DNA of 56,590 bases from Candidatus Poribacteria bacterium (GTDB lineage: Bacteria > Poribacteria > WGA-4E > WGA-3G), in contig JAJEBZ010000175.1 in assembly GCA_022822275.1 (NCBI GenBank), positions 1-56,590 of the forward strand, written 5' to 3'. Shown here one piece after another: positions 38,856 to 49,570 of this stretch. Position numbers and translations under genes: made by a program. Numbering within the stretch: the first letter of the stretch is position 1; each line of letters starts with the position of its first letter. The notes beneath the pieces are model-generated. The model ran no database searches. It was not told the origin of the DNA and worked only from the letters and a program-made list of their open reading frames with translations.

Positions 38856-39611
38856 ATGTTTGAAAATATTGTGTTCAAGCGTGTGTTCTATATAACCTGC
38901 ATTATATGTATTTTTGTAGGGGCAGGAATGATCTGGTGGTCCCATTACGACCTAAAACATTTCTTAGAAGAGAGAAAACCTATAAGATACACTGAAACCG
39001 AAGAGAAACAACAAATTCCGCGTAATAAGATACAGGAAGCAGTTGAGAGATCAGATAGTTCTGAACATGCTGACGTGCTTGTTGAGCAACAAGCAACAGA
39101 ACTTTCCGACCTATCTTCCAACAATGAATTGGCTGCAACGGAAGATAAACCGCCCAAGGCAAAAAGCATGAGGAGAAAATTTGATCCTGTATCCCCTTAC
39201 GGCTTCGGACCTTATCCCGAGGTTCCTGAAGAATACATGAAGACTGTAGGAACTCCTTCATGGATGGAAACGAAACTATTTGGTTTTCCGCCTGCCAGTC
39301 GAGAACAAGAATTAATTTCTCGTGTTATGCTCAAAACGTGGAAAGAAGGACACACCACAGTTGAGGGAGCAATTCTAAATCCTGAGGGCCGCATCCTCAT
39401 AAATTACAAAAACCGTGCTTACGTCCGTTATGGAACACGAGTAACTACAGATGGAAGAACTATCCGTTACATCACAAGGTGGACATCCGGCAGCCTAAAA
39501 TCCCCATCAACAGAGCAACTCCTTGATGGCTATATTCCATCAGGTGTAGAATTAATTGATTTAGATCAAGAAGATCCTACTATTGACCCCTATGAGTTCT
39601 TGGGGTTATAA
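38856..39611 (+). CDS. Membrane-anchored 'SPYGFGPYPEVP' family protein, paralog C
   Basis: VSPYGFGPYPEVPEEY; ELISRVMLKTWKEG; C-terminal TIDPYEFLGL; unrelated N-terminal anchor. Confidence 0.65.
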   Translation: MFENIVFKRVFYITCIICIFVGAGMIWWSHYDLKHFLEERKPIRYTETEEKQQIPRNKIQEAVERSDSSEHADVLVEQQATELSDLSSNNELAATEDKPPKAKSMRRKFDPVSPYGFGPYPEVPEEYMKTVGTPSWMETKLFGFPPASREQELISRVMLKTWKEGHTTVEGAILNPEGRILINYKNRAYVRYGTRVTTDGRTIRYITRWTSGSLKSPSTEQLLDGYIPSGVELIDLDQEDPTIDPYEFLGL

Positions 39612-39719
39612 AGCCAATTCTGTGTAAAATCCAGAACATCAAAGACACATGTTCCATTTTAAAGAATAGTGTTTTGCAGATCAAACAGAGATGTAAAGTG
39701 TTCACGGTTTATCAAACCG

Positions 39720-42404
39720 TTATTGTGCCCTATTCTTATTATCTGTTGTGTAACTATTCACGTGTTCATGGATGGGTTGTTGTTCGCGGTTGACATGGGG
39801 GTCTGCGCGGCGGGGAATGCCGGTAATTTGATCAACAGATTCATCTGCCTTAAATCGCAAGTATAGTTTTTGTGATTTCGCTGCCATAGCGGTGTTTTTC
39901 AAGGCACGATAGCATCGCATCATATTGTAGTGTGCATCTAAATCTTCTGGGTCAACCGCGAGCGTCTTCTGAAAATGAGTCAAAGCGGTTTCATAATCGC
40001 GTTTTAGGAAGTGCATACGACCAAGGACATTGCGGACACGCGTATCGCGCGGGAATTGAGATGTGGCTTGTTGGAGATGTTGAATCGCTATATCATAGTT
40101 GCCATAGGCCTCTTGGACGAGAGCGGAAAAATAATGAACCTTTGCGCGATGCAGGTTTTCAGGCGGTAATGTTTTCTGTATTTCAAACGCTTTGTTGAGC
40201 ATTGCTTCTGCCCCCTTCGTATCACCTTCTTTGATGAGACATCGTGCGATATTCACCCATCCATCAAGGTAATTCGGTTCAATTTCGGTTACTTTTTGAA
40301 ATGCGGTTTTCGCTTTTCTGAGGTCACCTTGTAGGAGCAGTCCGATGCCGTAATCGTTCCAGCGTTCACGCGCATTTTCCACTACAATTGACTGTTGAGA
40401 AGGTGAGTTTTGCGATTCCTGTATGACATGGATGGTTGCTTTTGCCTCTGCCATCACGGTAATTGGAAGGTTAGGAATAGCTTTGATTTTTCCTGCGACA
40501 TCTGATGTATCACCTTTCCAAACCCACTTACCATCGTCGTATCCTTTACCCACTTGAAAATCCTTATCTTCTGGGTCACGGACTCCTGCATAAGCCCACT
40601 GTGTATGCCACCAGTTGAATTTGCGATAATTCAGTTTCACTTCCAAAGAGAGAGACTCTCCACAGTCGGGTGGAATTTCTAATCGGTATCGGACGGTATC
40701 GGCGGCACCGGGGGGTATAGTGCGTGAATATAACACGGTTCGCATTGCCCACGCATTTCGTTTGTTAATCAGGTTTCCATGTGCGTCCAACATATAAGCC
40801 CGATAAAAATGTGCGCTTGGATCAACAGGTCCGTTTCCATCGGGGGCATCTATCCTCCCGTTCCAAAATACAATTCTTCCGTTTTCGTCAATGGCTTTCA
40901 CCTCAAGCCAGATATCAAATGCATCAATAGTGCCAGCGGGGAATTGATGACCGACTCCTCGCGTACGAACAACAACCTCAATCAGAGAACTTTCATCTCG
41001 TTTTACTTCAGTTCCATTTTTAGGAATTGGCATTCCGTTGGCAAACAGATCTAAGGTTACCACATCATTTTGTAGGAAGTCTATTACTGCTTGTAGCTGC
41101 TCTGCATGCTGATTTACATAGGGAAGGGCAGTGTTGGCAGCTGGAAAGCGATGACTGTGAACCTTACCGTTGATATTTCCAGCATCCGTAGAGTCTACAA
41201 GTGGCATGTGGCAATCAACGCATTTCTGTGCTTTTTCAGGATAGTAGAAAGAGAGTGCGCCTTGATGAGAGACACCACTTTTCTGCCATTGGTCGTAGTC
41301 GTTGAAACCACGCACCCAACGGAAATTATTGACCGGGAAATCCAGATGTGCCTTATGACAAGTAGAACAGAATTCTGCAGTATTGTTGCGATGGAAAGGT
41401 TTTAGGAAACTTTTCTTATGTGGTTCTGGATCTAATCGGATGAGGTAGTTGTGTAGACCTCTGATAATTCGGTTGTTACTTGACGCGAGTTCATGGAGTG
41501 GCGGATATTTGATAACATATCCGCTGTTGCCCATCGTATCCTTAACTCTTTCAATTGAGTGGCACGCGGTACATGCCAATCCCGCTTGTGCTGCAGGTGT
41601 GTGTAGGTTTTCTCGGATAGGTTTATCCATGATGCCGTTGAGCAAGATAGCTGGATCGTGGCATCCACCGCACCATTTTGAGGGTTGAATTCCGTTCACC
41701 TCCTGCATATAGATGATGGACTTTCTGTACCACTGGTTGTTGAAAGAGGAAAAATGATGTGCGGATTCATTCCATTGCTGATAAATATCGGGATGGCATC
41801 CTTGTGTTGCACAAGTTTCTGAGGTAAGGAAGAAATCGGTCGGTATCAGGTTACCAGTGTCCGTTTCAACAGATGCGGGGAAAAAGTGACCTGTCGTTCC
41901 ACCCCCTTCGTCATACATACTTGCAGGCGGTAGTGCTGGGTTTTTGACGAGATAACTTTTATTTGGGAAAAAGTGCTGTGAGAGTTTCGCTCCTATCGGG
42001 AAAAACAGAACACCGACCAAAACACCAATAGTAACTTTCTTGAGGATAGGTGAAAGAACGGGACTGTGCTTTAACAAGTGTACGCAAAAGAGAATGCTTC
42101 CTATACTAATGCTGATAATGTGTGTAATGAGTAGCCAACGATACGGAGTGGAGGCACCGACAATCATCAGATAGACACCACTAAGGATGCCAACAATTAT
42201 ACAGAAAACGCCAATGCGTCCAAGTAATGTGATACTTCTAATTTTTTTACAGAAATAGATGCTAAATGGAATGATAAGTAATATACCGAGTGCAATATGA
42301 AATAAGACGTTTAGTATATAAAAGAGGGTCGGTTCACCGAAACTGAATAGGTATGCACTATTGAGTAGTAACAAGAGAAAAAGGTAAAAGGAAAATCTTC
42401 TCAT
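39720..42404 (-). CDS. Multiheme cytochrome c with TM helices and C-terminal TPRs
   Basis: CGGCH, CTACH, CSTCH, CVDCH plus CATQGCH (CX4CH); N-terminal TMs; TPRs. Start reset from 42446 to MRRFSFYLF. Confidence 0.85.
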   Translation of the reverse strand: MRRFSFYLFLLLLLNSAYLFSFGEPTLFYILNVLFHIALGILLIIPFSIYFCKKIRSITLLGRIGVFCIIVGILSGVYLMIVGASTPYRWLLITHIISISIGSILFCVHLLKHSPVLSPILKKVTIGVLVGVLFFPIGAKLSQHFFPNKSYLVKNPALPPASMYDEGGGTTGHFFPASVETDTGNLIPTDFFLTSETCATQGCHPDIYQQWNESAHHFSSFNNQWYRKSIIYMQEVNGIQPSKWCGGCHDPAILLNGIMDKPIRENLHTPAAQAGLACTACHSIERVKDTMGNSGYVIKYPPLHELASSNNRIIRGLHNYLIRLDPEPHKKSFLKPFHRNNTAEFCSTCHKAHLDFPVNNFRWVRGFNDYDQWQKSGVSHQGALSFYYPEKAQKCVDCHMPLVDSTDAGNINGKVHSHRFPAANTALPYVNQHAEQLQAVIDFLQNDVVTLDLFANGMPIPKNGTEVKRDESSLIEVVVRTRGVGHQFPAGTIDAFDIWLEVKAIDENGRIVFWNGRIDAPDGNGPVDPSAHFYRAYMLDAHGNLINKRNAWAMRTVLYSRTIPPGAADTVRYRLEIPPDCGESLSLEVKLNYRKFNWWHTQWAYAGVRDPEDKDFQVGKGYDDGKWVWKGDTSDVAGKIKAIPNLPITVMAEAKATIHVIQESQNSPSQQSIVVENARERWNDYGIGLLLQGDLRKAKTAFQKVTEIEPNYLDGWVNIARCLIKEGDTKGAEAMLNKAFEIQKTLPPENLHRAKVHYFSALVQEAYGNYDIAIQHLQQATSQFPRDTRVRNVLGRMHFLKRDYETALTHFQKTLAVDPEDLDAHYNMMRCYRALKNTAMAAKSQKLYLRFKADESVDQITGIPRRADPHVNREQQPIHEHVNSYTTDNKNRAQ

Positions 42405-42420
42405 AAACTTACCTGATTGT

Positions 42421-43191
42421 CTATCCTGCGGTATAGCCTCCGTCAATGGGTAGGGCGATACCTGTTACGAATTTGGCTTCGTCTGATGCAAGGTAGAGTG
42501 CGCCGTAAGCGATCTCTTCGGGTTGTGCCAATCTGCGCATTGGATGCTTATTTGCAAGTTGCTGATATTCTGCAGGGGTTTTGATGACACCAGCGACTAA
42601 AGGTGTTTCTACAAATCCGGGACAGATGCAGTTGACTCGGATATTGTCTTGTGCGTAATCCAGTGCCATGCCGCGTGTCAAGTTTGTGACTGCCCCTTTG
42701 GATGCGACGTACGCTGCTCGGACCTCCGCTCCAACGATTCCGTAGATGGAGGACATATTTATGATAGAACCTCCGTCATTCTTTTGCATAGCAGGGATAG
42801 CAGCCTTTGCACACAGAAACACACCTGTGAGATTCACATCTAAGCAGCGATGCCAATCTGCTTCTGGTAGTTCAGCCACAGGTAAACGCATTGCGATACC
42901 AGCGTTATTGAACAAAATTTCAAGTTTACCGTAAGTATTTTCGGTTTGTGCGACCATCTGTTCCGTTTGTGTTTTTACTGTTACATCAGTATGAATAAAG
43001 GTTGCTTCCTTTCCGCTGTCTTTGATGTTGTAGACGGTTTGGTTTCCACCCTCTTTATCAATGTCAGCGACTACGACCTTCGCGCCGTGTTCAGCAAAGA
43101 GTTTTGCAGTGGCTTTGCCTATGCCCGATGCGGCCCCAGTGATAATCGCCACCTTATCTTTCAGTCGCACAGTTACACTTTTTCCTTCCAC
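42421..43191 (-). CDS. SDR-family oxidoreductase
   Basis: TGAASGIGKATA, NNAGIA, YVASKGAV, PGFVETP. Confidence 0.93.
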   Translation of the reverse strand: MEGKSVTVRLKDKVAIITGAASGIGKATAKLFAEHGAKVVVADIDKEGGNQTVYNIKDSGKEATFIHTDVTVKTQTEQMVAQTENTYGKLEILFNNAGIAMRLPVAELPEADWHRCLDVNLTGVFLCAKAAIPAMQKNDGGSIINMSSIYGIVGAEVRAAYVASKGAVTNLTRGMALDYAQDNIRVNCICPGFVETPLVAGVIKTPAEYQQLANKHPMRRLAQPEEIAYGALYLASDEAKFVTGIALPIDGGYTAG

Positions 43192-44156
43192 GCTGCGGGG
43201 TTCTGTTCAGGTTCACCGATTGTATTTCTCAACACACCGATATTTTCAACTTCAAGTTCAATTGTATCTCCTGGCTGAATCCATCTATCAAGTTCCCAAC
43301 CGCATCCTTTGCCGACAGTGCCAGACCCCAAAAAATCGCCCGGAAAAAGGGTTTCTGATTGTGAAACAAAGGAGATCATCTCTGCAAAGGAGTAGTACAT
43401 ATCGGACGTATTGCCTTCTGCCCACACTTCACCGTTCACCCGTGCGATCATATTCAGGTTATAAGGATCACCAATTCCATCAGGTGTAACAAGGCAGGGT
43501 CCCATAATATTGCTGTTGTCAAAGTCTTTACCCTTGGCGGGTCCCAGTGCCAAGGTCATGTGGCGGAATTGAATATCTCTTGCACTTATGTCATTGTATA
43601 TTGTATAACCTGCGATATATTCTGGTGCATCTTCTATTGAGATGTTTTTCCCAGTTTTGCCGATGTAGACACCCCATTCCAGTTCAAAGTCAAGTTTTTC
43701 TGTGTAGTTTGGCCAGGTCACCACAGCTTCGTGTCCTGCTATAGATGCGGGACTTGTGCTGCCGCGATAGTAGTTGGGAAGTTTGAACCATTCGGGTGAA
43801 ATCTCTTTACCCGTGATACGTGCTGCGGCATCCATGTGCGTTTTGAAGACACCGAAATCGCGCAGACTCGTAGGGCGTGGAAACGGTGCAAGCAGTTCTA
43901 CCTCAGTAGCAGGAAAAATGATCTCCGACATATCTTCACCCTGGTTAAATAGATTTTGCATAGACTCAATACGATTCGGTGCTTTTTTTATACAATCATA
44001 GGCAAAAAAATCAATCATGTTGTGAGCCCCTAAATAGAGTACCAAAATATGGGCATCGTCAATCCAGACACCGATATGTGTTCCGTCTGGAGCAGTCGTA
44101 TATTTGTTGAACGAAGGATGTTTGAATGTAACGAGTTTCACGAGTATTCCTCCCAA
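43173..44156 (-). CDS. Fumarylacetoacetate hydrolase family protein
   Basis: DFELEWGVYIGKTGKNIS, GYTIYNDISARDIQ, ALGPAKGKDFDNSNIMGP. Confidence 0.9.
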   Translation of the reverse strand: MGGILVKLVTFKHPSFNKYTTAPDGTHIGVWIDDAHILVLYLGAHNMIDFFAYDCIKKAPNRIESMQNLFNQGEDMSEIIFPATEVELLAPFPRPTSLRDFGVFKTHMDAAARITGKEISPEWFKLPNYYRGSTSPASIAGHEAVVTWPNYTEKLDFELEWGVYIGKTGKNISIEDAPEYIAGYTIYNDISARDIQFRHMTLALGPAKGKDFDNSNIMGPCLVTPDGIGDPYNLNMIARVNGEVWAEGNTSDMYYSFAEMISFVSQSETLFPGDFLGSGTVGKGCGWELDRWIQPGDTIELEVENIGVLRNTIGEPEQNPAAWKEKV

Positions 44157-44304
44157 AAAGCAATGCTAATTTTATACTCCAAACACATGTTAAAGTCAAC
44201 GTATTTTGAATAATACGTTTGTATATTGCAAGTTCTACATGACCTACAAGATGATGCGGATAAAATCTTATTGTTGTATGATGTGAGAGAATCACTACTG
44301 AGGT

Positions 44305-45801
44305 TTATTGCAATTTTATATTTTCCGAAAGAGAGTAGAAAATATTCAGCAATCCGATGAAAATTGTGGGAACGACAAAGACACTCAGTAGTGCAAAAGT
44401 GCCTTTAGAAAATGAGAGTCTATCTGTATCCTCAGCAGCTTCAAAGTACATAGCTTTGGCAATACGAGCGTAGTAGTAGAGGGAAATAACACTATTTATT
44501 AAGCCAACAAAAGCGAGCCAGTATAATTTGCCTTCAAGTACTGCGGTAAAGAGGACCCATTTTCCAAAGAAACCGGCTAAAAACGGTATCCCTGTCAACG
44601 AGAAGAGGAAAATTGCCATGGCACCAGCGACTAAAGGTGCGCGGGAGGATAGTCCTCGATAACCTTCAATCATTTCAGTGCCTGCCTCGTTTGCCATCAA
44701 AACGACAACATAAAACGCTCCCAGGTTCATAAAGAAGTAGACGATGAGATAAAAGATGATAGCACCGATTCCCTTATTAACAATTGCTGCGTCTCCGTTT
44801 GTCAACAGGACAGCCCCCATCAACAAGTAACCACCATGGGCAATACTTGAATACGCTAATAGGCGTTTGACATTCTGTTGTGGTAGGGCAGCGAGGTTTC
44901 CGATAGTCATTGTGAGTGCAGAAACTATCGCTAACAGCAATCCTAAGTCAATAGATTGCACAACTTCCGGTTTGCCAAATCCGGAGTGGAAAAATCTGAG
45001 GAACAGTGCAAACCCTGCGGCTTTTGATGCAACAGAAAGGAAGGCAGTTATCGGAATAGGCGCGCCTTCGTAGACATCTGGGGACCACATGTGGAAAGGC
45101 ACGGAAGCGATTTTGTAGCCGATGCCTGCCAGAATAAAGGTAATTGCGATCAAGACACCGAGTGCGGTTACGTTCCCATTGGCAAGGACAATCGGCAGTT
45201 GTTGACCGATTGTTGCAAGGTCACCTGACCCTACCATTCCAAAAATCAAGGATAGTCCAAATAGCATTGTACCGGATGCAACTGCACCATAAGTGATGTA
45301 TTTGAATGCAGCTTCACTTGAACGGGGACTGTGTGTTAAGAACCCAGCGAGGATGTAAGAGGTAAGACTGACCGTCTCCAACGAAATGAATATCATCAAC
45401 AGGTTTGTTGATGATGCCATCAAAAACATGCCGAAGGTGACAGCTAACAGCAATGCGTAGTATTCGCCTTTCAATTTTGCGTCAAGTTCCTCGGAACGGA
45501 GTGAAAAGAGAATCGTTGCAGCGGTTGCGAGTAGCAGGAGAATTTTGAAAAAAACTGCGAATCCATCTAACCGGATCATCCCAAAAAATAGATTCTTCGT
45601 TTCGTTGGCATCACTAAAAGAATTTGTGATGATGATTGCGACTAAAGTACATCCGAGTCCAACGAGTGCGAGATACGCGGTCTTTTGACTTTCCCGATTT
45701 TTTATGAGTAGGTCGAGGATAATGACTGCAGCAGCGAAGACGACCAGAAGTATCTCTGGGCTGAAATAAGCGAGACTTGGTATATTTTCTAAGTAACCCA
45801 C
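44305..45801 (-). CDS. nuoN: NADH-quinone oxidoreductase subunit N
   Basis: Proton-channel subunit motifs; position after nuoM. Confidence 0.93.
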   Translation of the reverse strand: MGYLENIPSLAYFSPEILLVVFAAAVIILDLLIKNRESQKTAYLALVGLGCTLVAIIITNSFSDANETKNLFFGMIRLDGFAVFFKILLLLATAATILFSLRSEELDAKLKGEYYALLLAVTFGMFLMASSTNLLMIFISLETVSLTSYILAGFLTHSPRSSEAAFKYITYGAVASGTMLFGLSLIFGMVGSGDLATIGQQLPIVLANGNVTALGVLIAITFILAGIGYKIASVPFHMWSPDVYEGAPIPITAFLSVASKAAGFALFLRFFHSGFGKPEVVQSIDLGLLLAIVSALTMTIGNLAALPQQNVKRLLAYSSIAHGGYLLMGAVLLTNGDAAIVNKGIGAIIFYLIVYFFMNLGAFYVVVLMANEAGTEMIEGYRGLSSRAPLVAGAMAIFLFSLTGIPFLAGFFGKWVLFTAVLEGKLYWLAFVGLINSVISLYYYARIAKAMYFEAAEDTDRLSFSKGTFALLSVFVVPTIFIGLLNIFYSLSENIKLQ

Positions 45802-45810
45802 ACCTTTCTC

Positions 45811-47331
45811 CTATAATCCTGCTTGGAATGTATTCATGAGTGTGACGAGTTCATCAACAGATTCTCTGAACATGTCAAGTGCAAAGTTGGGCCATATACC
45901 GAGAACAATGGTAAGAATTCCGAGGGGTACCAAGGTCAGGATTTCACGTTTATTTATTTCTGGCAGTTCTTCATATTTGGGATTGAGCTTTCCGAGGAAG
46001 ACTCTTTGAAGTGTCCATAAGAAGTATGCCGCACCAACAACAATGCCGATTGTAGACAAGATAGTCAATACTTTAAACGTATCAAAAGCACCAAGTAGTG
46101 ATAGTGCTTCACCAACAAAACCGCTCAGACCAGGTAGTCCCAATGATGCCATAAATGCGAGCGTTGTGAAACCTGCGTAGATAGGCATTTTGCCTGCCAA
46201 ACCACCGAACCCGTTTATTTCACGATGGTGTGCGCGGTCATAGAGAACACCGACAAGTAGGAAGAGCATTGCACTGATGACACCGTGATTGAACATCTGA
46301 AGGATAGCACCGCTAACCCCCATAGTATTTCGAGCGGCGAGTCCTAAGATAACAAACCCCATGTGTCCGATACTGGAATATGCGACAAGTTTCTTAAAAT
46401 CGGTTTGTGCCAACGCACAGAAAGAACCATAAACGATATTGACAAACCCAAGAAGTGCCAGACTATTCCCCCAGAAACCTATGCCATTTGAGAAGAAAGC
46501 CATCCCTTCAGGAAACATCGCCATGTTGATTCGCACCAATCCGTAAGTTCCCATCTTTAAAAGAACACCTGCAAGGATAACGCTAATTGCTGTGGGTGCT
46601 TCGACGTGTGCATCGGGGAGCCATGTATGGAATGGGAAGATCGGTACTTTGACAGCAAATCCGATAAAAAAACCGAGGAATACCCAGATTTGGAAGGTTG
46701 GATCAGCGAGGGCATGTCCAGGTGTTCCAGCCAATGTGATGAGTGTTGGAATATCAAACGTCCGTTCACCCGGAATACCACTGCTAAGGTACACTGCTAT
46801 CAATGCAACCAGCATGAGTACACTGCCAAAGAGTGTATAGAGGAAAAATTTGATAGCAGCGTATTCTCTACGGGGTCCACCCCACACACCAATAAGGAAA
46901 TACATCGGTAAAAGGGTGAGTTCAAAGAAAACAAAGAACAGGAAGAGATCCAATGCGGCGAAAAAGCCCAACATCCCTGTTTCTAATAACAGGAACAGTG
47001 CCATGTATGCCTTAATGCCTTTTTCTATGTTCCGCCATGATGCAAGTACACAGATTGGTCCCAAAAGAGCAGTAAGAAGCATGAGCGTTACGCTTAGACC
47101 GTCAATGCCGATATGATAATTGATATTGAATGCATCAATCCAAGGAACACTAACAGCATACTGCGTGTCAGGAGTTGATTTGTAGTCAATAAATAAGTAC
47201 ACTGCAAGTATGAGCGGAATTAGCGTAAAACCCAGCGTGACGCGTTTGATAAGTTCTTCAGAGTCACGGGGTAAGAGTAAGACTACGATCATCCCAAGCA
47301 ACGGGACAAAAATCATTAGAGACAATAACAT
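45811..47331 (-). CDS. nuoM: NADH-quinone oxidoreductase subunit M
   Basis: FAVKVPIFPFHTWLPDAHVEAPTAISVILAGVLLKMGTYG. Confidence 0.95.
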   Translation of the reverse strand: MLLSLMIFVPLLGMIVVLLLPRDSEELIKRVTLGFTLIPLILAVYLFIDYKSTPDTQYAVSVPWIDAFNINYHIGIDGLSVTLMLLTALLGPICVLASWRNIEKGIKAYMALFLLLETGMLGFFAALDLFLFFVFFELTLLPMYFLIGVWGGPRREYAAIKFFLYTLFGSVLMLVALIAVYLSSGIPGERTFDIPTLITLAGTPGHALADPTFQIWVFLGFFIGFAVKVPIFPFHTWLPDAHVEAPTAISVILAGVLLKMGTYGLVRINMAMFPEGMAFFSNGIGFWGNSLALLGFVNIVYGSFCALAQTDFKKLVAYSSIGHMGFVILGLAARNTMGVSGAILQMFNHGVISAMLFLLVGVLYDRAHHREINGFGGLAGKMPIYAGFTTLAFMASLGLPGLSGFVGEALSLLGAFDTFKVLTILSTIGIVVGAAYFLWTLQRVFLGKLNPKYEELPEINKREILTLVPLGILTIVLGIWPNFALDMFRESVDELVTLMNTFQAGL

Positions 47332-47381
47332 TTAGTGGGAATCCTCCTTATCCCATCAGGACAGTATTTTATGGGTTTCAA

Positions 47382-49559
47382 TTACAATGCCCGGAAAATT
47401 AAGATTATCAAAACGATCCCTCCGAGAACGACGAAGAGATAGGTTTGTATAGCACCTGTCTGTATTCTGCGGATTCTGCCGCCGGCTGCCCATGTAACCT
47501 CTGCGACACGGTTGACGATACCATCAACAACACGATTATCAAAAAAGCCGATAGACGCTGCGAATATTTTCTGTGTTATCGTTGCAACACCGTTGACAAT
47601 GCCATCAATAATAGAAAGGTCAAATTTTGCAAAAAGTCGTGCTTTCCAGACCGTCAGTGTAACTAACACCCCATCGTAAAATTCATCAAAGTAGTATTTG
47701 TTCCAAAAAAGGTTGTAGACCGGGCGGAATGTTGTTGCGACAGCTTCGGCAGAAAACCTTCGTCTATGATAAAACAGCCAAGAGAGCAGTATTCCTAAAC
47801 CGGCAACAATGATAGACAGGACCATAGCGATATTATGTGCAACCTCGTGGGCGTGATGTGCCTTATCAGACTGTTCTGTGTCGGTCCCCCCCTCTTCATC
47901 AGCTGCTTCTGCTTCGGATAATCCGAAGAGTGTGAAGCCGATTTTGGTGTCAGATGGAACATAGGCATGTTGCGGTGCCTGAATATGGGGTTGTGGTGGT
48001 GGTTTCACATAATCTTTGTTGAACCAGAGGTGATTGACGACGGGGAAACTCAAGGCTGCTAAAACTATGAGAGGTACTGTCATCACCCACGGGGATTCGT
48101 GTGCCATATTGTGCATTTCTTGATTACGCGGTTCACCGAAGAATGTCATGAAGATGAGACGGAACATATAGAACGCAGTAATTCCTGCGGCGCAAAGTGC
48201 TATCCCGAACAAAACATAATGATGTATTGAGTTCCATTCCATTGCCCGACCGAGGACACCGCCTAATATCTTATCTTTACTCCAGAACCCTGAAAAGATG
48301 AAAGGAACGCCAGAGATAGACAACGTTGCGATGAGCATAGTAATAAAGGTAATTGGCATCTTACGACGGAGTCCGCCCATATTCCGCATATCTTGGTCAG
48401 GCGGAATTTCAGAACCGTGTTCATGGACTAAACTGTGGTCATGTTCCGCATTGTCTGCATGGTCATCGTCATGATGTGCATGCATGGCGTGAAATGCGTG
48501 GATGACACTGCCAGAACCGAGAAACAGCAACGCTTTGAAAAACGCGTGCGTAGTAAGGTGGAAAAGTCCCGCAACGTAACTGCCAGCACCAATTGCCAAC
48601 ATCATATATCCTAATTGACTAATCGTAGAGTACGCCAAAACTCGCTTTATATCGAATCGAACGATAGCTATGGTCGCGGCGACGATAGCGGTAATACCAC
48701 CGATGTATGCGATTACCAGAGACGAACTCGGTGTCAAAATCGGGAACATTCGAGCAGTGAGATACACACCTGCGGCAACCATCGTTGCGGCGTGAATTAA
48801 CGCACTTACAGGTGTAGGACCTTCCATTGCGTCTGGCAACCATGTATGCAACGGCACTTGTGCTGATTTACCGATAGCACCGCAAAAGATGAGAATACCC
48901 GCGATAGATAGCCACAGCTTGTCGTCAGTTGTGGCAACTGCAGAAAAAATACCACCTTCTCCGTAGAGCGAGAACGTTTTAAAATCAAGTTGCCAAAACA
49001 GTATCATCATGCCGATGAACATACCGACATCACCGACACGTGTTGTCAGGAACGCTTTCTTGCAGGCATTCGCAGCGGAGTCCTTTTCAAACCAAAAACC
49101 GATGAGTAGATAGGAGCAGAGACCAACAAGTTCCCAACCGATATAGATACCGAGCAGGTTATCAGAGACTACCAAAAACAGCATTGAAAAGGAAAAAAGC
49201 GAGAGGTAGGCGAAAAACCTTGGATACCTTGGATCCCCATGCATGTAACCTATGGAAAAGATATGCACAAGACTACTGACCAGTGTAACCACAATCAGCA
49301 TTATCACGGTAACGCTGTCAAGGTAGAACCCCATGGAAAAGGTGATGTTACCGAGCGATATCCAATCAACAGTATGTGGGTCCGGTTTGGGTACTACCTC
49401 TTTTAGGAGGTAAAGCGAACAACCAAGGGCAACAAGCATTGCAGCAGTTGACAAAAGGTCTTGTCGTGGGAAACTCCGTTTTGCCAACCCTAACAACGCG
49501 AAGATTGTAAAGGCTGCAAGTGGAGCAAGTAAGATAATACTAATTAAGGGAACAACCAT
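47382..49559 (-). CDS. nuoL: NADH-quinone oxidoreductase subunit L
   Basis: GKSAQVPLHTWLPDAMEGPTPVSALIHAATMVAAGVYL. Confidence 0.95.
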   Translation of the reverse strand: MVVPLISIILLAPLAAFTIFALLGLAKRSFPRQDLLSTAAMLVALGCSLYLLKEVVPKPDPHTVDWISLGNITFSMGFYLDSVTVIMLIVVTLVSSLVHIFSIGYMHGDPRYPRFFAYLSLFSFSMLFLVVSDNLLGIYIGWELVGLCSYLLIGFWFEKDSAANACKKAFLTTRVGDVGMFIGMMILFWQLDFKTFSLYGEGGIFSAVATTDDKLWLSIAGILIFCGAIGKSAQVPLHTWLPDAMEGPTPVSALIHAATMVAAGVYLTARMFPILTPSSSLVIAYIGGITAIVAATIAIVRFDIKRVLAYSTISQLGYMMLAIGAGSYVAGLFHLTTHAFFKALLFLGSGSVIHAFHAMHAHHDDDHADNAEHDHSLVHEHGSEIPPDQDMRNMGGLRRKMPITFITMLIATLSISGVPFIFSGFWSKDKILGGVLGRAMEWNSIHHYVLFGIALCAAGITAFYMFRLIFMTFFGEPRNQEMHNMAHESPWVMTVPLIVLAALSFPVVNHLWFNKDYVKPPPQPHIQAPQHAYVPSDTKIGFTLFGLSEAEAADEEGGTDTEQSDKAHHAHEVAHNIAMVLSIIVAGLGILLSWLFYHRRRFSAEAVATTFRPVYNLFWNKYYFDEFYDGVLVTLTVWKARLFAKFDLSIIDGIVNGVATITQKIFAASIGFFDNRVVDGIVNRVAEVTWAAGGRIRRIQTGAIQTYLFVVLGGIVLIILIFRAL

Positions 49560-49570
49560 ACTTTTACTTT

